Part shown: piece by piece, positions 53,028 through 61,945 of the stretch
How positions within the stretch are numbered: the first letter of the stretch is position 1
How the letters are laid out: each line of letters opens with the position of its first letter
Assembly (NCBI RefSeq): GCF_002584535.1
Contig: NZ_NUOT01000052.1
Span: 19,840 to 83,839 of the forward strand
DNA length: 64,000 nt
Direction: 5' to 3'
DNA from: Bacillus cereus
Lineage (GTDB): Bacteria > Bacillota > Bacilli > Bacillales > Bacillaceae_G
The notes under the pieces: model-generated
The model's input: only the letters and a program-made list of their open reading frames with translations
Database searches by the model: none
Told to the model about the DNA's origin: nothing
Program-made: the position numbers and the translations under genes

Positions 53028-53113
53028 TTGTCTATTTCTTCTTTATTCATACTGCAAGACATCCAAATAGCTGTATTACGTTCCTTTACCCAATATATAC
53101 GAGGTGAAGGAAA

Positions 53114-53614
53114 ATGCAGAAAGTACAACTTTCTTGGAATTTATATGAGAATGAATTTGAAACGACAGTCGAAAAGCATTGTAAAAATTGCGGGCATACC
53201 ACCCTTTTTACTGATACGAACATTCGTAGACATAACGCAAACGGAAAGAACATTTACCGCTTTGCGATTTATAAATGCCAAAAAGGGCATACGTGGAATA
53301 AGAAACTCCACATTTATAAGTCGTTTTCTGAACATGTCGAAACAATCGATGTGTTTCAACAGAAACAAGCTGAAACAACGACTACCATCTCGATTATGCA
53401 ATATAAAGAAAATGGCACGACAGAAATAGCCATTGTATTAGAAACAGTCGTGGGCTCCCATCGTATTGATAAAGCACTAGCTGCATACATTTCAGATTTG
53501 AGCCGTACGGCAATTGTAGACAAAATCAAAAATGGATACATCCAGTTGAATGGTCAGAAGATGAAATCAAATACAACACTTTCTGAAGGTGACCTCATTT
53601 CAATTTGCTTGTAA
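53114..53614 (+). CDS. Zinc-ribbon-like plus S4-domain RNA-binding protein
   Basis: A 166-residue protein. The N-terminal part has a CKNCGHTTLF knuckle (residues 23-32) and KCQKGHTWNKK near 56-66, a possible zinc site. The last 50 residues fit an S4 domain: DKALAAYISDLSRTAIVDKI, then GYIQLNGQKMKSNTTLSEGD, as in RluD-type pseudouridine synthases and RqcP/YlmH-like ribosome-associated proteins. There is no catalytic domain. It probably binds rRNA or tRNA. GAGGTGAAGG lies upstream of the ATG. The attenuator-like leader suggests induction by impaired translation. Confidence 0.8.
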   Translation: MQKVQLSWNLYENEFETTVEKHCKNCGHTTLFTDTNIRRHNANGKNIYRFAIYKCQKGHTWNKKLHIYKSFSEHVETIDVFQQKQAETTTTISIMQYKENGTTEIAIVLETVVGSHRIDKALAAYISDLSRTAIVDKIKNGYIQLNGQKMKSNTTLSEGDLISICL

Positions 53615-53656
53615 AAAAGAATTCCTCTTACGCCTACCGTAAGAGGAATTCTTTTT
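53614..53656. terminator. Bidirectional terminator
   Basis: 19-bp perfect stem (53614-53632 with 53638-53656), 5-base loop, between convergent genes. Confidence 0.92.
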
Positions 53657-53960
53657 ACTTCTTCACTTTTCGTAACACAAAGTATGCACAACCAAAATTA
53701 CAGTATTCGTATAAGTACTCCGATAATGTACTAATTTTCGTATCATATGTCGCACGTTGGTTACTATCATCAAAAAATCCGCGCAATCTGAGTTGATCGT
53801 AACCCCAGTCACCAACGATATAATCATATTTATTTAAAATTTCTGCATAGCGCTCTTTAAATGCTTCTTCACGAAAACCGTTACGATAGTCTGTAATTAC
53901 TTCGTACTGAACATTATTTATGTTCATCGTAGCATAACTCTCCTGCTTTTGCTCCATCAT
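53655..53960 (-). CDS. yutD: YutD family (DUF1027) protein
   Basis: A 101-residue soluble protein: YEVITDYRNGFREEAFKERY, DYIVGDWGYDQLRLRGFFDD, YLYEYCNFGCAYFVLRK. This matches the YutD family, for which a structure exists but no function is known. ATG at 53960 with AAAGGAAG upstream. It is divergent from yutC. Confidence 0.9.
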   Translation of the reverse strand: MMEQKQESYATMNINNVQYEVITDYRNGFREEAFKERYAEILNKYDYIVGDWGYDQLRLRGFFDDSNQRATYDTKISTLSEYLYEYCNFGCAYFVLRKVKK

Positions 53961-54075
53961 AAACTTCCTTTCTAAGCATTCTTCTTTTTATCGTATCACA
54001 AAGCATAGCAACCAACAATTTCAAATACAAAAAATTGAAAAGTAGTAAATGCTATGGAGAAGGAGGTGATATCTC

Positions 54076-54654
54076 GTGAAAAAACAAATTGTACTCTCCC
54101 TTCTCACTCTTTCCTTATTTGCAGGCTGCCAAACAGCAAATAAAGCTGAAATGGAACGTGAGGAAGGCAGCCGTGTTCTTGTTTCCAATAAAGATGACAT
54201 GTATCATACAGAAAATACAAATACGAGGCTTACAAGAGTCGGATACTCTTCTAAGCAAAAGGATGAAGTATCTAACAAACAAGTAGGGGCGATTAACCGT
54301 GAGAAAGTAGCAGAAATGATTACAAATATGACTGTAAATCTGCCTGACGTAACAAATGCTGCTACACTTGTCACTGATGATGAAGTATTTGTTGTATATC
54401 GTGCCAATACAAGTAATCCCGCACTTGTAACAGATCAAGTGTATAAAACCGCTTTGTCCATCGTTCCTCGCTATTATAAAGGATATGTATCAACAGACCA
54501 AAAGTTGATTTCGCAAATTCAAGGACTTCAGTCTGGTACGTTAAATGATAAGGAATATGAACAAAGTCTTGATATGTTAAAGCGTGAAATGAGTAAAAAT
54601 CCGCATATAAATAACACTCAAAATCCCACGCTAAATGACATGATTAAGAAATAA
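54076..54654 (+). CDS. yutC: YhcN/YlaJ-family sporulation lipoprotein (YutC)
   Basis: A 192-residue lipoprotein with lipobox FAGC (Cys near residue 18). The domain is YhcN/YlaJ-like: NREKVAEMITNMTVNLPDVT near 75-94, TLVTDDEVFVVY and ALSIVPRYYKGYVSTD near 127-142. Members are forespore or spore-membrane lipoproteins, some affecting germination. GTG start at 54076 with an excellent AGAAGGAGGTGAT site. Position beside yutD and near lipA is conserved. Confidence 0.88.
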   Translation: MKKQIVLSLLTLSLFAGCQTANKAEMEREEGSRVLVSNKDDMYHTENTNTRLTRVGYSSKQKDEVSNKQVGAINREKVAEMITNMTVNLPDVTNAATLVTDDEVFVVYRANTSNPALVTDQVYKTALSIVPRYYKGYVSTDQKLISQIQGLQSGTLNDKEYEQSLDMLKREMSKNPHINNTQNPTLNDMIKK

Positions 54655-54697
54655 AAAAGATGGCGGCTGCCTACTTGAGACAGCCCCATCTTTTTTA
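54653..54697. terminator. Bidirectional terminator
   Basis: AAAAAAGATGG (54653-54663) with CCATCTTTTTT (54686-54696) and inner GCTG/CAGC pairing. Confidence 0.85.
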
Positions 54698-55429
54698 TTT
54701 CTTACGATTATCTGCATATACCGCCATAGCATCACACATAAACTGTGCCAATCCTTCTCCAAACTTATCAATATTTTTTGTAAAACGTTCATCATCCACA
54801 TACATTTGTCCTAATCCTTTGAACGCCTCTAATGAATATTGACCAAAGTCTTGCAAGTACTCATACCATACATGAATTGCTTCTTGTGCTTCTTTAGAAT
54901 CAGGCGCACCATTCCGAAGCTCCGCTAGCTTTCTATAAATGTTATTAAAGTCTTCTTGCTTTTCCTTAGTCATACCAGCAGCTGTCTTATTTGCTTTATC
55001 TATAGCCTTGTCTCCCCATCGTGCGCGAGCTTCCTCTTCATATGGATTATGACTAAAATCGAAGCCTTCAAATTTTTCTTTATTCGTCATTTCAATCTCT
55101 CCTTTTGTATGCTTAATTGTCTTATCAATTGTCGCAATCACCTTATCCAGCCTAGCACGCTTCTCAAGCAACATTTTCCGATGCATCTGAAGCGCCTCTT
55201 CCCTGTCAAATGAAGGACTACTGATAATTTCTTTAATTTTCTTTAAAGGGAAGCCAAGTTCTTTAAAAAATAAAATTTGCTGCAATCTCTCTAGATTTTC
55301 ATTGGAGTACAGACGATATCCCGACTCTGTCGTCTCGTCTGGGGTTAGAAGCCCAATTTCATCATAATGATGCAGTGTGCGCACACTAATACCAACTAAA
55401 TCGGCTACTTCTTTTACCCGCATTTTCAT
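54695..55429 (-). CDS. MerR-family regulator with TipAS domain
   Basis: A 244-residue regulator. The N-terminal MerR winged helix is clear: [20 protein letters not shown], then [17 protein letters not shown] dimerisation helix (about 80-115) leads to a C-terminal TipAS domain (about 125-240) with [18 protein letters not shown] and [11 protein letters not shown], which in TipAL binds thiopeptide and other peptide antibiotics. The closest B. subtilis relative is Mta. The start is ATG 55429 with a G-rich site. Its own promoter has the 19-base spacer of MerR-controlled promoters. Confidence 0.9.
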   Translation of the reverse strand: MKMRVKEVADLVGISVRTLHHYDEIGLLTPDETTESGYRLYSNENLERLQQILFFKELGFPLKKIKEIISSPSFDREEALQMHRKMLLEKRARLDKVIATIDKTIKHTKGEIEMTNKEKFEGFDFSHNPYEEEARARWGDKAIDKANKTAAGMTKEKQEDFNNIYRKLAELRNGAPDSKEAQEAIHVWYEYLQDFGQYSLEAFKGLGQMYVDDERFTKNIDKFGEGLAQFMCDAMAVYADNRKK

Positions 55430-55452
55430 TGTTTCGCCCCCCCTCAGTACAT

Positions 55453-55483
55453 ACAATAAAGTATTACGCAACGTGAGAGTCAA
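55453..55483 (-). promoter_or_regulatory. MerR-type promoter with 19-bp spacer
   Basis: On the minus strand TTGACT (55483-55478), 19 bases, TATTGT (55458-55453). The spacer holds TCACGTTGCGTAA, a partial dyad. The over-long spacer is the hallmark of MerR-activated promoters, so the TipAS-type regulator probably controls itself. Confidence 0.7.
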
Positions 55484-55571
55484 TAGAAAAACTCTTTTTT
55501 GATAAAAATAAACGATTTCTTTGATTCGCTGTATAATAGAAGAGTACATACATGAGAAAGTGGTGAAAAAT

Positions 55572-56351
55572 ATGATTTCAAATGCTGTAATTGGTAGTAT
55601 GATTCTTCAACTAGCAATATCGGTTCTCGTTCCAATTATTGTACTGATTTATTTTCGAAAAAAATATCATATAAACTGGAAAGTAGTTGGAGTTGGTATT
55701 CTTATTTTTATTGGATTTACCCAAATCCTAGAAACGCCATTCCACCTATTCATGCGCGGAAATCCAGCAACAGCTAAGATTTTAGAAAACCCATTTATCT
55801 TTGCGATTTACGGCGGACTTACCGCTGGTATTTTTGAAGAATTAGGACGTTTTGTCGCCTTCTTCTTCCTATTAAAAAAATCCCAAGAATATAAAGATGG
55901 TCTTGCGTACGGAATTGGACACGGCGGAATGGAATCCATCTTAATTGGTGGTTTCGCTGGACTCCAAACTCTTACCTTTGCAACATCCATTAACAACGGA
56001 AGCTTCGCTCAAATGGTTGAAAAATTACCTGAGCTAAGTCGTGTACAAGATGCTTTAATACAAGCACCTGCTTACTTGTATTTACTCGGCAGCTTAGAAA
56101 GAATTATGGCACTTGTCCTGCAAATCGCCTTCACGATGCTTGTCATATACGCAGTAAAACAGAAAAAATATATTTTCCTCGTATATGCTGTGCTATTCCA
56201 TGCCTTCGTAGACTTCTTTGCAGCTCTTTATCAAAGACAAATAATCAACGTATTTGTTACAGAAGGTATCATCTTTATTTTTACAATTTGCGCTTTCATT
56301 CTGATTCGTAAAATGAAGGACAAATTAACAATTGAACCGAAAAAAAGCTAA
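55572..56351 (+). CDS. YhfC-family putative intramembrane protease
   Basis: A 259-residue protein with seven or eight membrane segments. [16 protein letters not shown] near residues 89-104 and [18 protein letters not shown] near 115-132, plus [11 protein letters not shown] near 217, match the YhfC family, related to CAAX-type glutamic proteases (EExxR then H). Role unknown; other members affect secretion or stress. AGTGGTG precedes the ATG at 55572. It is divergent from the MerR gene, which could regulate it. Confidence 0.85.
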   Translation: MISNAVIGSMILQLAISVLVPIIVLIYFRKKYHINWKVVGVGILIFIGFTQILETPFHLFMRGNPATAKILENPFIFAIYGGLTAGIFEELGRFVAFFFLLKKSQEYKDGLAYGIGHGGMESILIGGFAGLQTLTFATSINNGSFAQMVEKLPELSRVQDALIQAPAYLYLLGSLERIMALVLQIAFTMLVIYAVKQKKYIFLVYAVLFHAFVDFFAALYQRQIINVFVTEGIIFIFTICAFILIRKMKDKLTIEPKKS

Positions 56352-56373
56352 GTCCATGCGGCTTAGCTTTTTT
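56340..56373 (+). terminator. Terminator of the yhfC-like gene
   Basis: About 13 paired bases around a 4-base loop, T6 tail. Confidence 0.85.
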
Positions 56374-56441
56374 GTATAGAGGACTTTTTTTCCTATTTGT
56401 CGAAGTATGTATGGTCAACTTGAAAAAATGAGGGATAGATT

Positions 56442-57008
56442 TTGAAAAAACTTATCGTAGTGCGTCACTGCTCAGCAACTGGACAAGAACAAGAGGCTGA
56501 ATTAACAATTGCAGGAAAAAAACAAGCACACTTCCTTGCTGATTTCCTCATACAAAATAACCTGCAAATAGAGTCCATTGTTTCAAGCCCTTTCACTCGC
56601 GCCATTCAATCCATTACGCCATTCGCATCACAGAACAATTTACCAATCAAAGAAGATGAACGATTAACAGAGCGTATACTGAGCAGTGCTCCAATGAAAG
56701 ATTGGATACACAAACTAGAATATACCTTTACAAATATAGATATTGCCTTTTCAGGCGGAGAGTCAACAAAACAAGCGATGGAACGTGCCATATCGCTTAT
56801 TAACGATATTTTAAAACAAGAACATTATGTAACGCTGCTTGTTACACACGGAAACTTGTTAACGCTTATTTTAAAACACTTTGATGAACGTTTTGGTTTT
56901 AATGAGTGGAAAAACTTAAGCAATCCTGACGTTTACGAAATTACAATCTCTGAACAAACAACAATTCACAGATTGTGGGGGAAGACCGTTGAAAATCGTT
57001 ACACATGA
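56442..57008 (+). CDS. Histidine phosphatase superfamily protein
   Basis: A 188-residue protein of the phosphoglycerate-mutase-like branch. The catalytic RHC at residues 8-10 (VVRHCSA) replaces the commoner RHG; SSPFTRAIQS near 48-57 and VTHGNLLTL near 133-141 complete the active site. Substrate unknown. The start is TTG at 56442 with GAGGGA upstream. Its end overlaps the next gene by 20 bases. Confidence 0.88.
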   Translation: MKKLIVVRHCSATGQEQEAELTIAGKKQAHFLADFLIQNNLQIESIVSSPFTRAIQSITPFASQNNLPIKEDERLTERILSSAPMKDWIHKLEYTFTNIDIAFSGGESTKQAMERAISLINDILKQEHYVTLLVTHGNLLTLILKHFDERFGFNEWKNLSNPDVYEITISEQTTIHRLWGKTVENRYT

Positions 57009-57750
57009 TAACATTGAACAGGAACATATTTGCTGTGCCATGTCAGACAAAAAAGTAAAACGTGGTGTCGAGCTCAAAAAAGCATGGCTAAAAAATCGAT
57101 TTGAAGAAGGACTTGTGTTCAAAAAACTAGATGTGAAAGGAAAAGTGTTCATTGAATACATTCCAGCTGAGTATGCATGGGTGCCTATCTCTGCACCAAA
57201 ATACACATGTATCAATTGCTTTTGGGTCTCAGGGCGTTTCAAAGGGCAAGGATACGGCGCACAGCTCTTAGAAGAATGTATCCAGGATGCTAAAGCGCAA
57301 GGAAAGCATGGAATCGTTGTTATTTCTAGTAAGAAAAATAAACCCTATTTATCAGACGGTAGCTATTTAAAGAAAAAAGGGTTTCAATTATGTGATACAG
57401 CACCGCCTTATTTTGAATTACTTGTATACAAATTTGATCCAAGTGCTCCTTCACCCCATTTTACAGCAAGCGCCAAAGATATGAAGATTCCAAATCAAAA
57501 CGGCTTAGTCGTCTATTATACAAATCAGTGTCCTTATACTGATTATTACATTCATCAAGAATTAACCAATATAACGCAACAATATCACATCCCTTTTGAA
57601 TGCATTCAGTTGACATCGCGAGAAGATGCGCAGCATGCTCCTTGTGCCTTTACAACATACGGAGCTTTTTATAACGGAAAATTTTTAACACACGAAATTT
57701 TAAGTGCGAAAAAATTTGAAAAGTTGATGATGAACATAGAGCAAATCTAG
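56989..57750 (+). CDS. GNAT acetyltransferase with YoaP-like C-terminal domain
   Basis: A 253-residue protein. Residues 1-150 form a GNAT domain with the acetyl-CoA loop GRFKGQGYGAQLLEE near 82-96. The C-terminal 100 residues fit the YoaP domain, including NQCPYTDYYIHQEL near 180-193 and the end TYGAFYNGKFLTHEILSAKK, a thioredoxin-like layout. Function unknown. TTG start at 56989 with GGGGGAAG upstream, inside the phosphatase gene, so the two are coupled. Confidence 0.86.
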   Translation: MKIVTHDNIEQEHICCAMSDKKVKRGVELKKAWLKNRFEEGLVFKKLDVKGKVFIEYIPAEYAWVPISAPKYTCINCFWVSGRFKGQGYGAQLLEECIQDAKAQGKHGIVVISSKKNKPYLSDGSYLKKKGFQLCDTAPPYFELLVYKFDPSAPSPHFTASAKDMKIPNQNGLVVYYTNQCPYTDYYIHQELTNITQQYHIPFECIQLTSREDAQHAPCAFTTYGAFYNGKFLTHEILSAKKFEKLMMNIEQI

Positions 57751-57769
57751 AAAGGGGTATTAACAAAAT

Positions 57770-58246
57770 ATGTACGAAGAAGTAATCTCTTTATTACATA
57801 AAACAAATGCTTCCTACGAAAAATTTGAACACGAACCAGTTCTCGATTACGAAACAGATCGTGTCATTCGTGAACGGCTTGGCTTACAAGGAACTCCTAG
57901 TAAAAGTTTATTTTTAAAATCAAAATCTGGATCCTATTATGTGTTCTTCACATTAGAAGGAACTCGTCTCGAGAGAAACGAAATGAAGGAAATCACAGGA
58001 GAGCGCTTATCAATTTGTTCACCTGATGAACTAAGAGAACAAACGGGTTGTATTCCCGGATGCGTCGCTCCTTTCGGCTATTCACAGGATGTAACGATTA
58101 TTGTGGATCATTCCGTCTATGCCTACGATAAAATTCTAATTACACCGGGTGTCCCAGAATTTACAATTGAATTATCCACAGAAGAATTGAAAAAGATTTT
58201 ATCCACATGTCAAAATACTGTTTTAGAATATAAGAAAGAGAGCTGA
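57770..58246 (+). CDS. YbaK/EbsC-like aminoacyl-tRNA deacylase
   Basis: A 158-residue soluble YbaK-domain protein. The conserved Lys lies in SKSLFLKSKSG near residues 44-54, and the tRNA/aminoacyl pocket motif GCIPGCVAPFGY near 92-103 is typical (GxxPGxVxPFG). It should hydrolyse mischarged tRNA such as Ala- or Cys-tRNA(Pro). AAAGGGG lies upstream. It follows the GNAT/YoaP gene by 19 bases and is probably in the same operon. Confidence 0.88.
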   Translation: MYEEVISLLHKTNASYEKFEHEPVLDYETDRVIRERLGLQGTPSKSLFLKSKSGSYYVFFTLEGTRLERNEMKEITGERLSICSPDELREQTGCIPGCVAPFGYSQDVTIIVDHSVYAYDKILITPGVPEFTIELSTEELKKILSTCQNTVLEYKKES

Positions 58247-58263
58247 TTTCAGCTCTCTTTCTT
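58232..58263. terminator. Palindromic bidirectional terminator
   Basis: 15-bp stem centred at 58247-58248; overlaps both flanking stop codons. Confidence 0.85.
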
Positions 58264-58591
58264 AGTGAGCACTAGATCCAGACATATTTAGCACAGCTAC
58301 TCCGCCTATAATAAGCACTAATCCCACTGCCGTTTGCCACGTAAAGACATCTTTCCATACAAGTACACCAATGAGTGCTGTTAAAGCTGTTCCTACCCCT
58401 GACCAAATCGCATACGCCGTACTAAGTTGTATATGCTGCAATGCTTTAGACAGGAAGAAAAATGCTGAAGCAAACCCTAACACTACTCCTATGCTTGGCA
58501 ACACTTTTGTAAAACCATTGGATACCTTTAGCATCGTTGTCCCAAATACTTCACTTACAATCGCAATTGCTAAAAATAGAAAAGCCTTCAT
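58262..58591 (-). CDS. SMR-family multidrug efflux protein
   Basis: A 109-residue protein with four membrane segments and the essential membrane Glu at residue 14 (IVSEVFGTTMLKVSNGF). The SMR signature AYAIWSGVGTALTALIG is near residues 59-75. It exports lipophilic cations in exchange for protons, as EmrE and EbrAB do. No partner SMR gene is adjacent, so it may work as a homodimer. The gene is single with a weak site before the ATG. Confidence 0.92.
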   Translation of the reverse strand: MKAFLFLAIAIVSEVFGTTMLKVSNGFTKVLPSIGVVLGFASAFFFLSKALQHIQLSTAYAIWSGVGTALTALIGVLVWKDVFTWQTAVGLVLIIGGVAVLNMSGSSAH

Positions 58592-58610
58592 ACTATTTTC
58601 CCCCTAAAAA

Positions 58611-58647
58611 AAGATCCCTCTTAGCAATCTCACTAAGAAGGATTCTT
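58611..58647 (-). terminator. Terminator of lipA
   Basis: Imperfect 14-bp stem (58611-58624 with 58633-58647) and T-run on the minus strand. Confidence 0.7.
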
Positions 58648-58652
58648 TCTCA

Positions 58653-59549
58653 TTATTTTGCTTCTGCAGTATTTTCCTTCGCAGAACGTACTTGCTCATC
58701 TGCATGGTAAGAAGAACGAACAAGCGGGCCAGCTTCACAGTGGCTAAATCCTTTGCTAAGCGCAATTTCTTTTAGCTCTGCAAATTCTGCTGGTGTGTAA
58801 TATTTAATAACTGGTAAATGCTTTTTAGATGGTTGTAAGTATTGTCCAAGCGTTAAAATATTCACATTGTTCGCACGTAAGTCGTCCATTGCTTCAATTA
58901 AATCTTCTCTTGTTTCACCTAGCCCCACCATAATACTAGATTTAGTTGGAATATCAGGTTGCATTTCTTTTGCACGACGTAAAAACTCTAATGAACGATC
59001 ATATTTTGCTCTTGCGCGAACTCGGTCAGATAATCGACGTACTGTTTCAATGTTATGGTTCAAAATATCTGGTTTTGCATCCATTAACATTTTTAAGTTT
59101 TCTTCTACCCCGCCCATATCAGATGGTAACACTTCAATAGACGTGAATGGATTATTACGACGAACAGCGCGTACTGTTTCAGCAAAAACAGCTGCTCCGC
59201 CATCCTTTAAATCGTCACGTGCAACCGCTGTTATAACAACGTGTTTTAAACCCATTTGTACAACAGAATCTGCTACGCGTTCTGGCTCTTGTAAATCAAG
59301 CTCTGTTGGTAAGCCTGTTTTAACCGCACAAAAACGACAAGCACGTGTACAAACCGCACCTAAAATCATAAATGTTGCTGTTTTTCTTACAGCCCAACAT
59401 TCGTGAATATTTGGACATTTCGCCTCTTCACAAACGGTATGAAGCTGCTTAGAACGCATCATTTTCTTTAAGCCTGTATAGTTTTCATTTGTATTTAACT
59501 TAATTTTCAACCATTCGGGCTTGCGCTTATATTCTGTTTGTTTTGTCAT
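58653..59549 (-). CDS. lipA: Lipoyl synthase
   Basis: A 298-residue radical-SAM enzyme inserting two sulfurs into octanoyl chains to form lipoyl cofactors. Both Fe-S motifs are intact: [12 protein letters not shown] near residues 42-53 (auxiliary cluster) and CTRACRFC near 68-75 (SAM cluster), with the terminal [10 protein letters not shown] near 280. Matches B. subtilis LipA (YutB). The start is ATG 59549, 8 bases after GGAG; an extension to 59600 has no site. Divergent from lytH. Confidence 0.96.
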   Translation of the reverse strand: MTKQTEYKRKPEWLKIKLNTNENYTGLKKMMRSKQLHTVCEEAKCPNIHECWAVRKTATFMILGAVCTRACRFCAVKTGLPTELDLQEPERVADSVVQMGLKHVVITAVARDDLKDGGAAVFAETVRAVRRNNPFTSIEVLPSDMGGVEENLKMLMDAKPDILNHNIETVRRLSDRVRARAKYDRSLEFLRRAKEMQPDIPTKSSIMVGLGETREDLIEAMDDLRANNVNILTLGQYLQPSKKHLPVIKYYTPAEFAELKEIALSKGFSHCEAGPLVRSSYHADEQVRSAKENTAEAK

Positions 59550-59739
59550 GTTATCAACTCCGCACAATATGAAATAGTTTACCGTGTTCGCTTCTTTCAA
59601 TGTAACATATCTATTCTAACGTATGAAAGCGATTTGCTCAAATGAAGATTCCAAGAATTTTTACCAATGATTTACTATAATGAAATATCTCGTATATCCC
59701 ACACTAAAGAGAGTGATGTTGTGAAAGGAGTTTATTTTC

Positions 59740-60738
59740 ATGCTTCGAAAGATTGCCCTATTTCTTTCTATTTACTTTTTTCTTGGACAAGGTATTGCCT
59801 ATGGTGAAGTGGATCAAAAACAAATATACGAAAAACGCATGACACTGTATAAAGAAACTGAAAAAGATACCAATATTCCATGGTATTATGTAGCTGCAAT
59901 TGATCAATATGAACGCAATATTCGAAGCGTAAGGAAAGATATTCCGAAAAAGCCTGATGCGATCATTTCGATTTACTTCAAACCAGAAGTGTGGGCTGGC
60001 CCTGCCAATAGTTCAACTAATGATACTCTCCCCCATACAATTTCTCTATTTGGCGGTATTGGTTTAGATGGAGATAAAGATGGACTAGCAGATGCAAATA
60101 ACGACCGAGATCTTTTACACACAATGGCAACTATTATTAAAAAACAAGGTACATCAGAAGATCGTATGAAAATTATGCTATGGGAATATTATAGACGTGC
60201 AAAAACGGTTGAATTAATTACCAAGTATGCTCGTATTTATAAGCACTATGGCCGTATTAACTTAGAAGGAAATGCTTTCCCTCTTCCTGTCAATAGCGAT
60301 AATAGTTACCGTAGCACATTTGGCGCTGGGCGTAGTTTTGGCGGAAGACGTATTCATGAAGGCACCGATATTTTTGCAGGCTATGGCGTACCAGTAAGAT
60401 CTACTTGCTACGGCATTATTGAAACAAAGGGTTGGAACCGCCTTGGCGGCTGGCGCATCGGCATTCGCGATTTATATAACAATTATCATTATTACGCACA
60501 TTTAGGCGGGTTTTCAAAAGAAATACAACTTGGACAAATTGTCGAACCAGGAAAAGTCATTGGCTTTGTCGGTAGCACAGGTTACGGTCCCCCTGGCACA
60601 GCTGGGAAGTTCCCTCCACACTTACATTTTGGATTATATAAGGACAACGGATATACAGAGTGGGCTTTTGATCCATATATGCATTTAAGTTTGTGGGAGC
60701 GAAAAGAACGTGCGAATTTAAAAAACAACCGTAGCTAA
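59740..60738 (+). CDS. lytH: L-Ala-D-Glu endopeptidase LytH (M23)
   Basis: A 332-residue secreted or membrane-bound M23 metallopeptidase. Signal peptide at about residues 1-22 (LFLSIYFFLGQGIAYG). The zinc site is intact: RIHEGTDIFAG near 206-216 and PHLHFGLY near 287-294, with the first part (25-190) an alpha-helical accessory region. In B. subtilis LytH (YunA) trims cortex peptide stems to single L-Ala during sporulation. AAAGGAG lies upstream of the ATG. Same location next to lipA and yunB as in B. subtilis. Confidence 0.92.
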   Translation: MLRKIALFLSIYFFLGQGIAYGEVDQKQIYEKRMTLYKETEKDTNIPWYYVAAIDQYERNIRSVRKDIPKKPDAIISIYFKPEVWAGPANSSTNDTLPHTISLFGGIGLDGDKDGLADANNDRDLLHTMATIIKKQGTSEDRMKIMLWEYYRRAKTVELITKYARIYKHYGRINLEGNAFPLPVNSDNSYRSTFGAGRSFGGRRIHEGTDIFAGYGVPVRSTCYGIIETKGWNRLGGWRIGIRDLYNNYHYYAHLGGFSKEIQLGQIVEPGKVIGFVGSTGYGPPGTAGKFPPHLHFGLYKDNGYTEWAFDPYMHLSLWERKERANLKNNRS

Positions 60739-60753
60739 TCGCTACGGTTGTTT
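60723..60753. terminator. Bidirectional terminator
   Basis: 12-bp perfect stem (60724-60735 with 60741-60752). Confidence 0.88.
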
Positions 60754-60782
60754 CCTTATAAATCCACGATATCTTTTCAAAC

Positions 60783-61520
60783 TTATTCATCCGCTTTCTT
60801 CCCTTTACTATCTGGCACAAAAACTCCGCCGCTTCCATAATAAGATGGTACCTCACCTTGTACGATCCGCGTCGCAATTGGAATATTTTGTTTCACTGTA
60901 ATTTCTTTTGTACGAAATGGGATAATTACCTGTAGCGTAACATTCACTTCCATAACAACTTCAATCGCCGTATTGTTAATTCCATGTGGTTTTACATTTT
61001 GCTTAATATCCGTACTTACATGACCAATTGTTGTAAAATCAATTGGAATATCTGGCCCTAAATTACCAAGAAGTGCATTATCCGTTATGCGTCCAAGAGG
61101 AACAGACATCGACACGCCGCTCTCTTCCGGCAGACCGAGCGCCTTCATATCCCCCTTCTCTACTTGATGCAAATATTTTTCTATGTATGCAGTAGTCGAT
61201 GTCAAAATCTCATTTACTTGTTTTGTATTTAAATCGATTGTAGATACTTTTCCATTCTTATCATTTTGTACTTTCATTAATGAATCGACATCAAATCCTT
61301 CATTAATTCGATCCTTTACCGCTTTTGTCATCACAACCGTTGCCATTTTATGTGTCTGCATTTCCCCATACTTAATCAATGTAGGTTGAATACTTTTATT
61401 CACAATCCAGAACCCTTGTAAAGTTAACAATAAAAAAAGGATAAACGAAATGAGTAGTACATGCCGAAAAGGAAGCGGTCCTTTTCGAAACCGCGAAGCT
61501 TTTGGACGAAATGTACGCAT
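60783..61520 (-). CDS. yunB: Sporulation protein YunB
   Basis: A 245-residue protein with one N-terminal membrane segment (about residues 24-43) and an extracytoplasmic domain matching YunB: KHGEMQ-like helix TLIKYGEMQTHKMATVVM, then ESGVSMSVPLGRITDNALLG and VEVMMEVNVTLQVIIPFRTK-like strands near the end. B. subtilis yunB is a sigma-E gene whose loss gives abnormal spores. The ATG at 61520 has GGAGGG upstream. Convergent with lytH. Confidence 0.9.
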   Translation of the reverse strand: MRTFRPKASRFRKGPLPFRHVLLISFILFLLLTLQGFWIVNKSIQPTLIKYGEMQTHKMATVVMTKAVKDRINEGFDVDSLMKVQNDKNGKVSTIDLNTKQVNEILTSTTAYIEKYLHQVEKGDMKALGLPEESGVSMSVPLGRITDNALLGNLGPDIPIDFTTIGHVSTDIKQNVKPHGINNTAIEVVMEVNVTLQVIIPFRTKEITVKQNIPIATRIVQGEVPSYYGSGGVFVPDSKGKKADE

Positions 61521-61575
61521 AACAAAACCCTCCTTCTTATATCATTTCTATGCAAGAAAGAGGGACGATATATGC

Positions 61576-61878
61576 TTATATCATTTTTAATAACGCATCT
61601 TTTCCAATTGTTCCTGCTGGAATGCCTAAAGCTTCAGCTCCGGTCGTTACCGATTCAAGCGGCGCTTCAAGAAGCTGTTCAATCGTTCTCACCCCAACTG
61701 CGCGGCCAGCAATAATTCCTCGGTCTCCTAACTTCTCGTTTAGTAGACCAACATCTAAAGCACCACACATAATATATCCTTTATCGCTCATAACAGCCAG
61801 CAAATTTGTTTTCGGAAGCTTTACACTAACGGCTATAAACGTATAGTTATCAATGATAATTGGTTCAACATTCACCAT
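61576..61878 (-). CDS. yunC: YunC family (DUF1805) protein
   Basis: A 100-residue soluble protein: NYTFIAVSVKLPKTNLLAVM, GYIMCGALDVGLLNEKLGDR and AVGVRTIEQLLEAPLESVT. It matches the YunC/DUF1805 family, structure known and function unknown. GGGAG lies upstream of the ATG. It follows yunD by 67 bases and may be cotranscribed. Confidence 0.9.
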   Translation of the reverse strand: MVNVEPIIIDNYTFIAVSVKLPKTNLLAVMSDKGYIMCGALDVGLLNEKLGDRGIIAGRAVGVRTIEQLLEAPLESVTTGAEALGIPAGTIGKDALLKMI

Positions 61879-61945
61879 AGTTCACACACTCCCCTCTTTC
61901 TTATCTTTATGAAAAGAGAAAAATGGGTGTTACAAATTAACTAGC

